Positions 9,752 to 23,660 are shown, numbered from the stretch's first letter. The stretch: 64,000 nt of DNA from Gyrodactylus bullatarudis (GCA_012064415.1 SSNU01000123.1:62001-126000), one strand, 5' to 3'. Numbers and translations are program-made. Notes: a model not told the origin generated them from the letters alone.

Positions 9752-12700
9752 ATGGATAATCTTCATTCTATTCCATTTTCTATTCTATTTGTCAGTAGTG
9801 AAGACCAAAAAGACTGCTCAAAGAATCTCATCTCTCCTAAAAATAAGTCTAGTCGATGGGCATCAGCCAAAAATCCTATTTATCCTCAAAATATTATTTT
9901 GAAACTTGAAAGAAGAGCTAGAATTAAACATATAGTTATAATCTCTCATGAAAGCATGATAAGTTTGTAAAATTCAATCTAATTTATATAGGTAAAGAAA
10001 TCGAACTCTTTATTGGAGATATTAATGATGAAAGAATGAATTTGGATTCAAAAAAGTCATTCATAAATCTTGGATTCGTTAACCTCATGGATAATTCTGT
10101 CGTTAGAAACCGTCAACGGGAACGAAAGGAAATATTCATTGATAATGTTGGAAACGTTTTGAAGTTCCAACTTGGAGAAAATCACAAAATTAATTTAAAT
10201 AAATACAACCAAGTCGCTTTGATATCAATAGATTTATTTGGAGAATATTTGAATGAAAATCCTGAAGTATTCATTCCTGACACATCAAGTGTTGACACAC
10301 TTTCAGAAATAGATGACTCTTCCTTGTACAGTTATCAGGACAATGAAATGATTGAGATAATTTGCAATTTAGAAAACAGAAAACGAGAAGCTGTCTCTGT
10401 TGAAGATTTTGATCAGGCAAAGACTCACCGGGATCTCATAACATATCTTCGAAAAGTAATTTAAAATTATTTTCATTATAAATAAGGTAAGCGAAAAACT
10501 TGGAAATCTTGAAATGGAAAAGCACAAGGCAGTATTAGAAGAGAATTATGAACACGCCAAAACACTTAAAGATAACATCAACACATTTCGACAAAGTATA
10601 TATGATGAGATCCGTTCAAAAAATTTGGAAGATTGCCTCCCAGATGATAGAAAGCATGATAATTTATCGGATAAGGTAATTGAAAAAATCAGATATCTTT
10701 TCATCGGGCTTTATTTATACGTTCTTAGTTAGCACTGGTTACTGTTGAGGAATAATCTTAACCAGAAATTCTGGTCCTGAATGCCATAAAAAGACTTTCT
10801 AGTTCATAGTAATTAAGGAGGTAGACTTATTTTTATTTATAAAAATCTTCAAGTCATAAAGAATAATTAGGTGACATTTACTAAACTACTTACCAGTAAA
10901 ACTACTATTTTATTTTTAATAATTTTTTAATGTTAAATTATCTCTTTAGATTTATATAGATTTTCTGTTATTTTACTGACTTTGTAGAAGTAAATTTTTC
11001 TCCCAATTCATTTTAATACATGAATTCAGAGAAAAGTATAACACTTGATAAGAAGCTTGATTCTGATATGTTGAGACAATAGACACATAATTCGCAAAAT
11101 ATTGCACCTGACTACTTTCCAAGTGTTATCAAGAAAAGTATTATTTGAATAACAGAAATTATCGTTTTATCTCAATATTTTTCAATTTAATAAAGTCGGA
11201 GTCTGTCAGTGAAGAATCAATAAAAGAGAAAAAACGTAAGTTATTCTTCCTAAATGTATTTGAAAATCCTTTTGAATTTCCATCACTACTCAATATAGGA
11301 CCTCCACTTAAACAAGAGGAAATCTCTATCAAAGAGAACTATAAAAAAAGTGAAGACAACTCTGTGAAATTCAATGAAAATAAAATAAGCAATGAAAATC
11401 GAGAAATTCGACGCCTAATATATCCTCCAGACTTTGATAAAATTGAATCTCCATTTGGTAATCGAGATCCAAACTCTCGAAATCGCGGAGATGACCGCCC
11501 ATTACCTGCATTATCTCGAAAGTCCTTCGCCTATCGACCTTCAGTTGATCTTAAGCGCCCAATATTTGTAAGTACAGTAATAAAAATTCTTTCTTCTTTT
11601 GATTCTGTAAAGTTAAATTAGTCAGAGCTATTTCTTATTGTCCTCCCGTTCTAAAAATAGTGGGTACAATAAAATAGAATCTGTGGTTATTAACGGAGAG
11701 AATTATTCTCTATTGATTTAATATATTTACATGGTAACAACTGTTTAGAAAAAAATTATTATTTTAGAAATTTTTTATAATTTAAGCAACAATAAACCTA
11801 AAACGATAAAATATTATGGTATTGTATCTGTTTTTTATCCTGATTCCAGCGAAAAAATACATTAACTTAAATTTATGGTAAAATTCTACTCAATGATATT
11901 TTCCACTTGAGTAGAGAATTTATCGCTGATTTCAGATATTTGCTCCTTCTAAAAATTCTACAATAGAGTTTTCGAGTTGTTCTGTAATCAGTGATTACTA
12001 ATCACTGAAAACCCGACTTGCAGTGCCTTGCCTTTCAAAAAAGAAAAACATGAATGTAGAAAAACAAAAATGACACCATCATATTGTTTAGGAATAAATT
12101 CTTAACAAAAGAGTAGTAGGAAACTTTCCCTTGACTCTTCTAGTTTCTGAGCTATTTAACGTCAAAGTTGAAAGTTTACCTACATTTATTTCGTAAATTC
12201 TCGACTCAATTTTATGCCTATTTAAGAACCTTTGTAGGAAAGAAATCTACCTTAATTAGGATACAGTAGTCCTTGAAGTATCAAACAGTGAACAATTTTT
12301 CGATAAATAATGCTTCTGTAAAATATTTTCATTGACAAATCTCTATTTTTTAACACCTAAAAATCAGGAAAAATATGTTGTCGAAGATTGAGTTCATTGA
12401 TGAATTACTGTTATCACTGATATATTTTTCCAGATTTTTAGGTGTTAAAAAATAGAGATTTGTCAATGAAAATATTTTACAGAAGCATTATTTATCGAAA
12501 AATTGTTCACTGTTTGATACTTCAAGGACTACTGTATCCTAATTAAGGTAGATTTCTTTCCTACAAAGGTTCTTAAAGGCACATACATATCTGAAATCAA
12601 CAAAAAATTCTCTACAAAAGTGTAAAAAATATCATTGAGTAGAAAAAAATAAAGTCTGATTTGTAAGACTGTTTATAATTATTAACTAATGAATAGTACA

Positions 12701-15700
12701 GCACCTATACTTACAAAGGTTAACTAGAAATATTTCGTTCTAGGTGATAAGTTTAGGTAATACACAGGAACGTCAAATATTTCTATTTAATAATTATAAT
12801 TATTAACATTATAATGTTAGAAAGATCAACGAGATTTTGATTAAAAACGAGTTTAATAGCAATAATAATAATATTAATAATTTAAGAACCAAAAAATAGA
12901 AAATAAATAATTTGGATTGTATTTATCATATTTTGAAAAATTTAGATCAATGATGATGAGGTAAGAAGAAAAGCTTTCTCAAAACACACAAAAAAGGCAG
13001 TTGTAGAGAATCTATTACACCACATCTGTAAATGTTATAAATGTAATTTAAAGCTAGTTAATATCCAGTTGAGAATTTTTGGTTTATCCAAATCTAAATA
13101 ATGTGATCCACTTTTACCAATAAAAAAGGGAAAAATATATTGAGAGAAAAGTAGACGTTCTAGAATTTTGTGTTGGCGCCAAATTTTTATTGATTTAAAA
13201 TAGAGAGGTTGGTAGAAGGAAGTCTATTTATTCGTCTTTTCTTCAAAAATGAGTTCTAACTCATTGTTAAAATTAAATTCTATAGTGTCAACGCAGAAGA
13301 AAGTTTTATTGAAATAAACTTCCATTCTCGAATCCTAGATAAATTAGCTAAAATCTTTGAAATTAATGCACAATTGCCAATAGTTACATGCTTACATGCA
13401 GTAAATAGTTATAATGAATAATTTTTAAATTTTACAATTTTAGTTTGGCGAAAAAGAAATGGACAGCGAATCGATAATGAATGAGCCAGCATTGGAGAAA
13501 ATCAAGACTCCCCTACTATCATTACATGAGTTGAATTCAAATAATCATAATAACGAAAATTTTGATACAATTTCATATGATGATACTGAAACTATGAGAG
13601 ACCGAGATTATTCTGAGTCATTGGAACAAATGAGTGAAACTCAAATACGTCAAGCTGGACTGGCCATTGAAACTTTTGGCTTAGCTATTGTAAGCTTATT
13701 CTTCCAAAAATTACATTTTGATAATTTTTTTAGTTGATTGCTTAAAATTTTTAACCTTTAGAGATCCAAAAAAATTTTTTTCAAGCGACATTGGTTGTAT
13801 AATTTCAGAATGAGCTGAATATGCAATTACACTAAACTTCCTAGAAAATGTATTATCCGAACAAATAATCGATCGAAATATTTTTACCTGATTACTCATG
13901 AGTACGACCATTAATTTTCAAAAATATTTTTAGAACCTCATGTGTTCTGAAGCGCCAAATAAGGCTTGAACTTCACAATAAAATAATAAAAATTTGTATT
14001 TTGGCTAATATCACTATGCTTTTGACTCTAAACCTTTTTCCATTAATCTAGCTCCATTAATAAGCGAAATATTTTTTTTTCGCTCTACATCAATAAAAAT
14101 AACTCCATCCGATGCAGAATGAAAAGTTGTTCCACTTTTTGCCCAAATTTTATGCATCAATATCATAATCGGTGAAAACTAGACGAGTTCAAAGTTGATA
14201 TGATCGGGATTTTCCTTTTTCGAATGAAAATCTATAAAATTCCATTTTAAATCTGACTTAGTTATGGACCCCCGTTTTTTCTTACCGATGACGTCATATC
14301 AAGTAAGCTTTGCCATGTTGGGAGCTTATATTACCAATGATATTCAAGATTTAAGTATTAAAAATATGTGAATATACTTAAAACTAGTATTTCGAATGTA
14401 AAAATAGTTTAATTGAGTGAGTCTAAAATACTCTGAAAATTTTAAAAATTCAGTCCTTTTTTTCTAAACCTCTTAATAAGAGAAATAAGTTTGTCTTTTT
14501 TGCCTATTTGGAGGAGGCTCGCCTTTTTTTTGCCTTTTTAAAAAAGGATTGCTTGTTCGAGGATTGTGCAATCATTGTTTATCTTGATCTTGGTTAAATT
14601 TTCATTGTCTGAATCTAATTTTATGGGTGACTCGGTAAACAGCCAATAGAAATAGCTTATCTAAATCAACATCTCATTCTCATTGTATTCACTTGAAGAA
14701 TTGAATATTTTTTTAAATCACTACTTGTGAGAAACATTCGATTTTATGAATTTACCTTTTTTGCTTTACTATGTTGTTAAAGCTACTTTTTGGATTATCA
14801 ATGAAATTTCCTTTAAGTCCTCTTTTAGCAGATATCTTCTTGGGATGCTTCTTGTGAGAAACATTCGATTTTATGAATTTGCCTTTTTTCATTATAAAGT
14901 ATTCTTTTTTCTGGTCGCCCTAGTTATCAATGATAAGTTATCATATTACAGAGCTCATTCAGCCATATCAAAATAAGGGAAGAACTGTTATTTGTGATAA
15001 TTTTTTCACATCTATGGTGTAAGCCAGATAACTTTCAAAATCTTCAATAGTTGGTACCTGTGAAAAAATCAAGAAAATTCCTTCTTTTCTAAGAAAAAAA
15101 TAGATGAGATGATTCATTACTACAACTTTACATAAGAAGTTGACGCACTAGATCTAGTTATATCAAACTACTCATGAAAAAGAGACACTAGGCGTTGGGC
15201 ATTAGTACTTTTTTGGAATATGCTGGATATAGCTGCTTATAATGCAGATGTAATTTACTGCATAAAGACTTTTTGAAGCCCTACTTATAAGCAAAGAATA
15301 CTTGGAAATTAATACATGCGATGAATAGTTATGGTATTTTATTAAATTAAATTTCAATATATTTCAATTATAGGTAGCTAAGATTTACAGTAAAGTTTGG
15401 TCTAAAAGAGACGAGGCCATCAATGAACTGCAAACATTTCTTCAGAATCACATTTCATCAAATTCTTCCCGAGAAAACCTATCAGATCGACAAAATTCAA
15501 TCGACTATCCTGATCCAAAAACTATCCTAAGAGCAATATCATTATTGCTGGTTAAACTCTTGAATGATTCTGTAAGTGAATCTGTCGTTAAAATTTTCTG
15601 ATTTTCTTGTAAATTATTGAGCCAGATTAATTCAACTATTTTTTACAAATTTTTAAAGGTCCTAGCAGTATTTCGCAAATCAGTCATTTTACATCAATTT

Positions 15701-18700
15701 CTTCTTGTTAACTATGCTGAAGCCATGAACATACCTAAATCTGAAATTCTTGGACAAATCGACAAACTATTCGTTATTCTGTTGGGAAGAACTGGAGACA
15801 ATGCAGCTAGAGTCAGGGAATTAGCCAGAGCCAATGTAGTTGCCATGTCAAATTGGAGAGTTGTAAGTTATCTTATAAATTCTAATATATTTGAAGACAA
15901 GTAGTTTTACTAAACAAAAACATGTATTATAAGTTTAATTTGATTGGCTATTTTGTAATCCTAAGTCCAGGTTTGAGCTTAAAAACTTATTTATTATCAA
16001 TTGTGGTTTTAATCTTGGGTAAATTCGAGAGCTGGTCAATATTAAGTTCATCAGAAATATTAAAATCAAGGTATGAAGTAAAGGAGACGATTTCTCCAAG
16101 AAGTATTAGAAATTCCGAGAGGGTCGTAGAGAAACCACGTGGGAGTAACAATTTACATTTATCTCTTTTTATATAGAGCTCTATGGCCTCAAAGGAAAAT
16201 TTAAGAAGACAGAATAAAATATGCTCCAATGTTTGAGAGTGTTTTATGAAGCAAGAAATGCATGGATCTGGTCTTTGGACTATACAGTGAGAATCAGCAG
16301 AAAATTCTCCATTAAATGGACTAAACTTGAGTGAATTTTATTTTTTCGAAAGTTTAACCCTACTTTTTAGTAGCCATTCATTTTTTCAACTTAGAGGGGA
16401 CAGAGAAGAGAATGATAATTTCTTGATAAGTTAAGTTTTGAAGCTCAAACCTGGACTTAGGATTAAAAAACAGCCAGTCAAATCAAATTTATAGTATATG
16501 TTTGTGTTTAGTAAAACTACTTGTCTTTAGTTGAAAAAAAATAAAATCTACCTTTGTGTAAGATCTATTGTTTGCCTTTTGTAATTATCCCAAAACTTTA
16601 TTCAGTTAGTGAAATGATAAAGGTCAAGTTCATGACATGTAAAGAATAATTGAAATACTTTTAAGAAGTTTTATTTACTCCTTTTAATTACATCGACCTC
16701 GCGATTCAATACACTGTAAATTCTAAAAATGTTATTTCTTGAAATCACAGTATACTCGTAAAGCTCTGGTTAGCATTAACGCAACTTATTGATTTTTATT
16801 ATCCTCTTTATTAGACTCAATGTCCATGTGAGTATTGGTTACAATTACTTAAGCCAATATCTCCTGCAACCCTTGAAAGATTGGCTCTATCTCGAGTTGA
16901 AATCGTTAATGAATTATACACAAAGTTGGTGAAAAAACACGCTGACATAACCTTTTTTAAATTGGATCAAATATCACAGTTTTCTGGATCTGTTATTCAA
17001 CACAAGTCAGCTGAAGTGAGTAATGAAATCTTTCAACGTATAAAATTTTATTTTAATGATAAACTTTGTCAAGTTCTTCTTCTGAATTGACACCTGAAGA
17101 CGAATAAAGTATTAATACAACTTTTTAAAAGAAATATCAACAACTTACCCAAAAGTTTTTGCATTACATTCTTTTTGAGCGCAACTGGAAAAACTTGTAT
17201 CGTGTTTGATTGAACAACAACGCTCGATTTTCCCAAGAAATTCATCCTTATTTTCTGCAATATAATTCATAGAATTATCAACTTCTTTAAGACACTCATC
17301 CAGTCCTCTCTGACACTTTTCCATGCAGGAGTTGAAAATTTCTAGAGTCTCTACGCTATCATTTTTTGGATCTCCAAGTAAAATCTTGGCTACAAATATG
17401 ATTAAAATGAAATTTTTGAACATGATCTCGAAGAAATGTACAAGAAATTAAACTTCACTTGTATTTTCAATATCTGATAGTCTTCTTTAGAATTTATTGG
17501 CTTATAATATTCAATGAGGTCACTATGCGATTCTATCAGATTCTACATTCATTTTCATCGATCTAATGCTTCTTTTTGTTTTCTTCTATCCTTTTAGATA
17601 GATAAAAGTATTTTACAGTAATTACTTGCAAGTATTATGAATATTTGTAAGAAAAATATTGAATCGTAATTGTAAATTCTAATATCTAAATAAAACGTCG
17701 TATATGTTTATTAGAAAATAAAGTTGGTTGATATGAGGTTGAGAATTTACGATCTTTACAAAATCTCGATTTTTTCATCAAGAAGTCGAAAATTTTGAAG
17801 ACATTTTGGACTCCTAATCATGTTGCTTACTTTAACTTCTGATCGTTTATAGTAAGCAGATTCAGTAAATATAAGTTATGCAAATATTATTGCTTCATAT
17901 GGAAAATATGACCATTTTTTCAAATTCCCTTTTTCTTTTCTATTTTTGATTTTAAAAAACTTCTTTTGATCTCTCCTTAAACTTTGAATCAATAAAAATT
18001 TTCAGTGACTGAAATTCAGTTCAAAGTTCGAGAAAATGGGAATTAGAAAAAATGCCCATATTTTCCATAGAATTTGAAGCAATAATCACCATTGATCTCA
18101 TAATATTTCTAATCATTATTCAAACTTACGCATGAATTTATTTAGATACCAATTTTTTGAAATCTTTAAGCTTAACTGGCCCATACTAACTCCTGAATGG
18201 ATTAAGATTATTGTTAATTTCTCATGTTCCAGGTCCGTGAATCAGGAGCGAATTTAATTTTGGAGTTGTATATGAACAATAAAAAAGTAGAACTTCGACA
18301 AATAATTCGTAGTTATCTTCCCAAAGATGATGCTCAATCCAGGAAGAATCATACAATGAAACGATTGTTTACCAAATTGGACAAAATCGACGATAAATCT
18401 GCTGAAAATCCGAAAATTATAAAGAAACCGGTAAATTTTTCTCTATTATAATTACAATAATTGCCCAGATTTTATAATTTACCTACTTAAAAAGTCGAAT
18501 CAGAACAAGCCCGCAAGAAGTATTCTATGAAATCGTAAGATGCTCATGATTTAGGAAATTTTCCTGATCATAAGAAATGTTTATTAATGTTCATCATGTG
18601 TAATTCTGGATCATTACAGTTTTTAAGATAAAGCCTATCCAACTAGTCTCGATGAAGCCTCGAATAAAAAGGAGATCAATCTGTATTTTTATGCAAATAC

Positions 18701-21700
18701 TGAAATTTTATTTCTGTGTAAATTCCTTTTATTATAATAATTTTTTTTTCATGAAATTAAAAATTTATTGAGATTGAATGCTTATCATGTTCATTTAGTC
18801 AGTTTTGACAAGCTCAACTCTGCAGAATCAGCAAAAGCTAATGAAAGGTCGTAGGATATCAAAAGTGTCAATGGACGGCAGTGTAAAGTCAGTCTCAAAC
18901 ACCAATAACAAATCAGTAATGAATAGAAATGTTGAGAATAAGAGTTCTGTCAAAAGTGTGAAACAAACTATTCCAAAGAATTTGAATATTCAAGAAATCG
19001 AAGAAATTTATGGAGATGAATTATTCATGGAAAATACATGCATCTTTTGTGGGATAACTGATGACTCATTCACGCCGGAAGGACTAGACCAGCATTATCT
19101 AAAAACCTGTGCCATGCTGAAAAGATGTCAAAATTGCAAACAAGTATATATTTTTAATTTGAAATAATTTTTACCTAAAACACATTCGTTATTGTCATTA
19201 TTCTTTAATGTAAAAATGGTCTGGACATTTTTTTTCTTTTAAGATTAAAAATTGGAGAACATGGCTATCAAGGAACTTTCAAAATTTTTAAATCATTTTT
19301 TAAAAAGATTCGATTAAGCGTTCTAAAGTAATATATAGGTGGCATAAAATAGAATCCTATCTCTCCAGGAAAACGCGAGGCCCCACCTTGGAAAAGAGAA
19401 AAAATTTTCAGGAGGAGAACTTTGATTTCTTAGGTCATTCGCCTAATATTCCTCATATAATAATAGTCAAATTTTCAAATCTCTAAAAATATTTTTAAAA
19501 AGGTCAAAAAATTTTAACCAGAAGATTAGGTAGAAAATTGATTCAATCACTGTCTGAACTCTAAATTTGAAGAATTCTTTGTTGATGGGATTAGAAAACT
19601 ACAAATTCTTTCGCAAAAATATCTCAGTTCATCAGAAAGCTATTTTCACTGATTTCTAGTTCATCTTTCTCGAGATTTTTTCAATAAAATCGATTTTACT
19701 TTTACTGATTTCTGAACTTATGAGAAAGGTATTACAAGAGTATTTCGCCGGGTCTCTTCAGACTCTACCCCAGTTACGATATAAATATTATTACAATGCA
19801 TAAACTGGAGCCCTTCCATTGGTCATTACCAGGCTAGAGTCTGGAGAGACTCAGCGAAATATAACGTTTATCACTATAACATACGTCTGTCTTCTCTTAC
19901 CTTCCTCGTGAGTTCTTGTAGTAGTATTCTTGTTGAGGGTTCGACAATATTATCGTAAAAATTGAATTTTGTATCCCGTGCAATTACCTATCGCAGAAAC
20001 CTAATACTAATTCGTTGAAAGGAGAAAGAAATTTTAAATTCATGTATAATGGTTACAAAATAAAAACAAACACTTGTTATAATATTCACATGACTTGTGA
20101 GAGTAACTCAAAGAATTTATTATTATCTCATATTAGTAGAGATAAACTTGAATCTTTAAAACCATAATTGACGAATGAAAAACATCGTTTTCACGTGATT
20201 TTGTTAATTAAAATTTAATGAAATCATTCGTTTAATCATTATCATTTCGTTCCTAATCTGTAAAAGTACTCATCTGAATTTTATTTTGAAACAATTTATA
20301 GATTCTTGTCATTATAAACTTGATTTTTAAAAAGGTATTTCGATATTCTCATCAGAATCATCATCACCTCGAGATTCTTATTCAACTAAAAATAATTGTC
20401 ATTAGTCTAAATTCAACAGAACGTGTTTTGATGTAATCTCAACATCAATTCTTAGTTTATTTTAACTTTCTTGATTTTTTCTAAAACGTTTAAGTAAAAC
20501 TCAAAAATTACGGAATTGCCAAACGAGACAAGAATTTTTCTTTGAGATAGACTTGATTCTTCAATGCTTGAGGAGAATTATTATTTCTGAAACAAAATGA
20601 CAGTGTGGTTTAGATTTGAGTGAAATTATTTCTTCGAACAACTCACAAGAGTACTTGCTATTCACATAGAATTTAGTATGAATTCATGTTCTTACAGAAA
20701 TCATAGAAAAATTGATTTTACCATGGTGCTCCACTTCATAATGACGTCACTACTTTATACGTGAAAATAGTTGGAAAGTCACTTGTCCTAGAGATTTAAA
20801 TCCATATTGCACTTTATTGCACCCTAATAATAAACAAAATTTCGACCTAGCACTGATTTTATCAGAAGCCAGATGTTTGACTTCTCCGCATCGAATGTTT
20901 CGATTTTTAGGCAAATTATCCAAAATCTGGAAGTTTAACTTTTTCTCGGAGACAGTAAGATCTTCGCTATCTCAATGGTCAAATCCGAATTCTTCTTCTA
21001 ATGTTGATCCCAAATATTATTGAAATTGATAAAAATTTTGGGTTCAAAAGTTGCAAAAGTGGAAATTTGGTACATTTTTGAAATTCGAAAAACGGTTTTT
21101 TTTGAATATCCACATCTTATTAGCTCATTCCGTTTGAGAATTCGAAAAATTATTTTTTTCTGTGAATCTGGAGAAAAATATTGAGTATTTTGTAAAAAAA
21201 GTAAATTCTCAGCTTCATGTCAACAAGCTTTAAAATAGTAGAGGGATCAAAAGCTGTTATCAAAAAATTGGTAAAGAAAATCGAATATGGTAATTAAAAT
21301 TTCGGTTCATCTCAAAAATTTCGAATTTCAGTTTAAGTAAACCAGAAAGTTACAGTAAAAATATTTCTATTGAAACATCTTATTTTTATTGAAACAGGAA
21401 TATTTACCCACTAATTAAGTATTATTTATCTCGACCTATCTAAATGTATAGAAGTCACTTGCTGCATTCTGATTGGTCGAGATAATACTTAATTATGGGC
21501 TAAATATTCGTGTTTCAATAGAAATATTTTTACTGTAATTTCGATGTCATAAACCCTATGTTTTGCTGTACCTCAAGTTTGATAACTTGTAAGTAAATTA
21601 TTTTGAGTTGGTTTTGATTTTAATCATTCAGGAGGCGTATTTGGAGATCACTCAACTTATTGCCGTATAGAAATTTCCCATACTCAATCGGTTCATTGAA

Positions 21701-22210
21701 AAAATTAAATTTTAATTGATATCATTATATTAATGAAATCAGTCCAAAAATAATTCAAAAAAAATCAGAAATTTAGATGAATTTTTAACCTATTAATTTT
21801 TCAAGGTTGTGGAAATTTCCGCATTCACTGAGCACTTGTTACTCGAATGTAAATCTGGCAATACTACTTTTGAGAAATGTCCCAAATGCCTTGAAGCAGT
21901 AGTTCGGGGCAATTTATCCAATCATTTAACGTCGGAAAACTGTAAAAAGTGTCCGAATCCTGTGCTGAGATGTCCGTTGTGTCATGTAGACTTGCCAAGC
22001 TCAAGTCAGGCATTAATTGAGGATATTTGGAAGGCTCATTTACTTGGCAGTGCCTATCAGGGACAGTTGAATGTTACTGTACCATTTTGTCATCAAAACC
22101 AACGAAGGAGTAACTTGAACTCAATCAACAATAAACAACCTACTAATAATACCACAAATAATAAAGTCACTAAAGAATCTACTAAAAAGTCACTTAAACA
22201 AAAGAAATGA
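9752..22210 (+). CDS. CEP104: Centrosomal protein of 104 kDa (CEP104), 11 exons, 1010 aa
   Basis: Exons: 9752-9962, 9992-10455, 10487-10675, 11196-11567, 13444-13689, 15374-15571, 15659-15862, 16815-17015, 18233-18430, 18799-19143, 21806-22210. The sum is 3033 nt and the frame closes. The first two introns are 29 and 31 nt; later ones reach 2.7 kb and carry repeats. CEP104 binds tubulin at the tips of cilia and the distal centriole and partners with CP110 and EB1. Seen: a discoidin-like N-terminal domain (about 1-165, with ARIKHIVIISHE and the KYNQVALI strand), coiled coil with EAVSVEDFDQAKTHR (about 190-280), a low-complexity linker containing DDRPLPAL, a TOG domain (about 490-755, TGDNAARVRELAR), then tandem zinc fingers (about 850-965: CIFCG, CQNCKQ, CPKCLEA, CPLC). 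AATAAA follows at 22260. Slightly longer than the human protein. Confidence 0.93.
11880..12650. repeat. Nested palindromic repeat in CEP104 intron 4
   Basis: Near-perfect inverted repeat 12221-12376 / 12422-12577 (156 bp arms, 45 bp loop). An outer weaker pair lies at about 11880-11945 and 12590-12645. The left side has an extra ~270 bp between outer and inner arms, so the whole looks like one foldback element with an insertion in its left half. No ORF; a MITE-like element. Confidence 0.75.
14724..14887 (+). repeat. 40-bp direct repeat pair in CEP104 intron 5
   Basis: The segment starting CTTGTGAGAAACATTCG (14724-14763) recurs at 14848-14887, 124 bp away, with one mismatch. Probably a local duplication. 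Confidence 0.6.
15899..16535. repeat. Inverted repeat enclosing a LINE fragment in CEP104 intron 7
   Basis: About 85-bp arms at 15899-15982 and 16440-16535 are reverse complements with scattered mismatches; both contain TAAGTCCAGGTTTGAGC or its complement. Between them, 15987-16229 on the minus strand encodes a decayed LINE reverse-transcriptase C-terminal segment (LYIKRDKCKLLLPRGF..., GEIVSFTS) homologous to the copies at 25.8 and 28.5 kb. Confidence 0.7.
17145..17423 (-). CDS. Small Cys-rich secreted protein nested antisense in CEP104 intron 8
   Basis: A 92-residue frame with a typical signal peptide (hydrophobic residues 5-16, ILIIFVAKILLG) and a mature part with seven Cys in a C-x3-C-x6-C ... 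CC ... C-x4-C pattern. No family recognised. Near its end a strong donor (GGGTAAG) followed by an acceptor 28 nt later would replace the last residue with about 17 more ending in RRRT (stop near 17090). Given the 22-41 nt introns elsewhere in this window, that spliced form is plausible. It lies wholly inside a CEP104 intron on the opposite strand. Confidence 0.55.
   Translation of the reverse strand: MFKNFILIIFVAKILLGDPKNDSVETLEIFNSCMEKCQRGLDECLKEVDNSMNYIAENKDEFLGKIERCCSIKHDTSFSSCAQKECNAKTFG
17740..18060 (+). repeat. Dispersed repeat copy in CEP104 intron 8
   Basis: Contains the sequence GATATGAGGTTGAGAATTTACGA and downstream blocks (Met-rich AT tract, a 'GAAAATATGACCATTTTT' block) that recur, diverged, at 55796-55990 (minus) and 56555-56740 (plus). 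Noncoding, unclassified family. Confidence 0.5.
19741..19862. mobile_element. Small MITE with ~27-bp terminal inverted repeats
   Basis: The left end (TATTTCGCCGGGTCTCTTCA..., 19741-19767) is the inverse of the right end (19835-19862, ...GAGACTCAGCGAAATA) with a few mismatches. About 120 bp in total, noncoding, in CEP104 intron 10. Superfamily not assigned. Confidence 0.55.
21350..21538. mobile_element. MITE with ends TTACAGTAAAAATATTTC
   Basis: About 189-bp palindromic element; the arms are reverse complements over ~75 bp, with one insertion in the left arm, and include TTGAAACA and TCGAGATAATACTTAATTA blocks. A second copy of its right half is at 23825-23863 and continues at 25354-25371, interrupted by a 1.5-kb insertion. 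Confidence 0.65.
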
Positions 22211-23018
22211 GCATTTTTATATTTTTTTATCCCATTTGTTTTCAAATAATCATATTAAAAATAAAGATATTTTTTTATTTTACAATTTCTCTCTAATAAA
22301 AATCTTTTAATTAGGCCTTGAATTGGTTTACCAACTAAATTTTTGTAATTCCATAAAGCTATTGGCTAACTTCATCAGAATAATGAGTCCTTAGTAAGGA
22401 GACAAATTAAATCAATCATCTTTTAAAAATCATTGCTTACACCCATCTCTAACCGCCAGGGATTATAACGTTATAGCTCGGCAATCAAGAGAATCTTGAA
22501 GAAACCTCAACAGATGTATTAACAATACAGATTTGAATTAGCTCAAAATATGAACTCAAGAATAAATTCCAATATAGAACCATTAATGTTTACAGAGATA
22601 AAAATATTTAATTTAAAATTTAATTACTATAAATAATAAAATAGAACATATGGTCCGAAATCTATTTATGAACTGGTTGCAATAGAAACAATGATTTTGT
22701 ATTAAAATTAATGTGATGAAAAATTTGCTGAATTTGATTTCGGCGATTTTTCTCATGATAGAAAGTAAAATATCATTTTCAATTTAGTATAAGTAAAATA
22801 AGTCTCACGGATCAACTATTTCTACCAAAAACCTGTAAATCTTTGATGACTACTTGCAAGTAATAAGATAAAATTTCAGAGATTTATGACAAAAAAATGT
22901 AACTTTGGCACTATCACTGCCACTTTAATAGAAAATGATTTTGGATAAAAATTTAAATAGTTCGAACTAAAAATTCATTCTGAACCACATTTTCAACCAG
23001 GGAAAATTAAATTGAGCA
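22211..23018. other. Intergenic, 3' of CEP104
   Basis: Contains the CEP104 3' end. No gene or clear repeat recognised beyond that. Confidence 0.4.
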
Positions 23019-23020
23019 TA

Positions 23021-23660
23021 CAGTTGTGCACCAGTTTTGGTGTGTGAGAATGTGCACACCCCGATTTTCCAGCTAAAAATAAGTGTTTGTATTTGAAATC
23101 TACTAAGAAGTAGGACAAATATATTTTAATTTTAATATTTTGGGCAAAAATTACATTTCTATCATTTATAATAAAAAAGTTATGGGTGTTAAAATTTTGA
23201 CTAATGAGCTCAATTTATTGAATATTGTTTCCAAAGTCAATTAAAAGAATTAAGATGGAATTCTCTATTGATTTAACAAGGCGTAATTATGAAACAATTT
23301 AACCTTAAATAGACAATTTGGGACTGAAATGTAATGCAAGATAAGTAAGAAACTTCAGCTCAACTTGTAAATTAGGGGAGAGAGTGACACACTAATTTTT
23401 CTTCAAAATATCGAAGTTTATTTTCAATAGTTTCCATACTTAATGAACGAATTTGATAGGGTTTAGTGGTACTGATCGAATCAGGAAAAAATTCTCTACA
23501 ATTTGAGACCAAAAACTAGAAAAGTGACAAAAATTGCCCAAAATATTAAAATTTAAATATATTTGTCCTACTTCTTAGTAGATTTCAAATACGAACACTT
23601 ATTTTTAGCTTGAAATTCGGGGTGTGGATATTCTCACACACCAAAACTGGTGCACAACTG
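23021..23660. mobile_element. TA-flanked MITE, Tc1/mariner-like ends
   Basis: 640-bp noncoding element. The left end CAGTTGTGCACCAGTTTTGG (from 23021) matches the inverted right end (to 23660), and TA dinucleotides flank both sides (23019-23020, 23661-23662). The inverted similarity extends ~120 bp inward, to the GGACAAATATATTT block. TA duplication and CAGT-type ends fit the Tc1/mariner/pogo group. No transposase inside. Confidence 0.7.
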
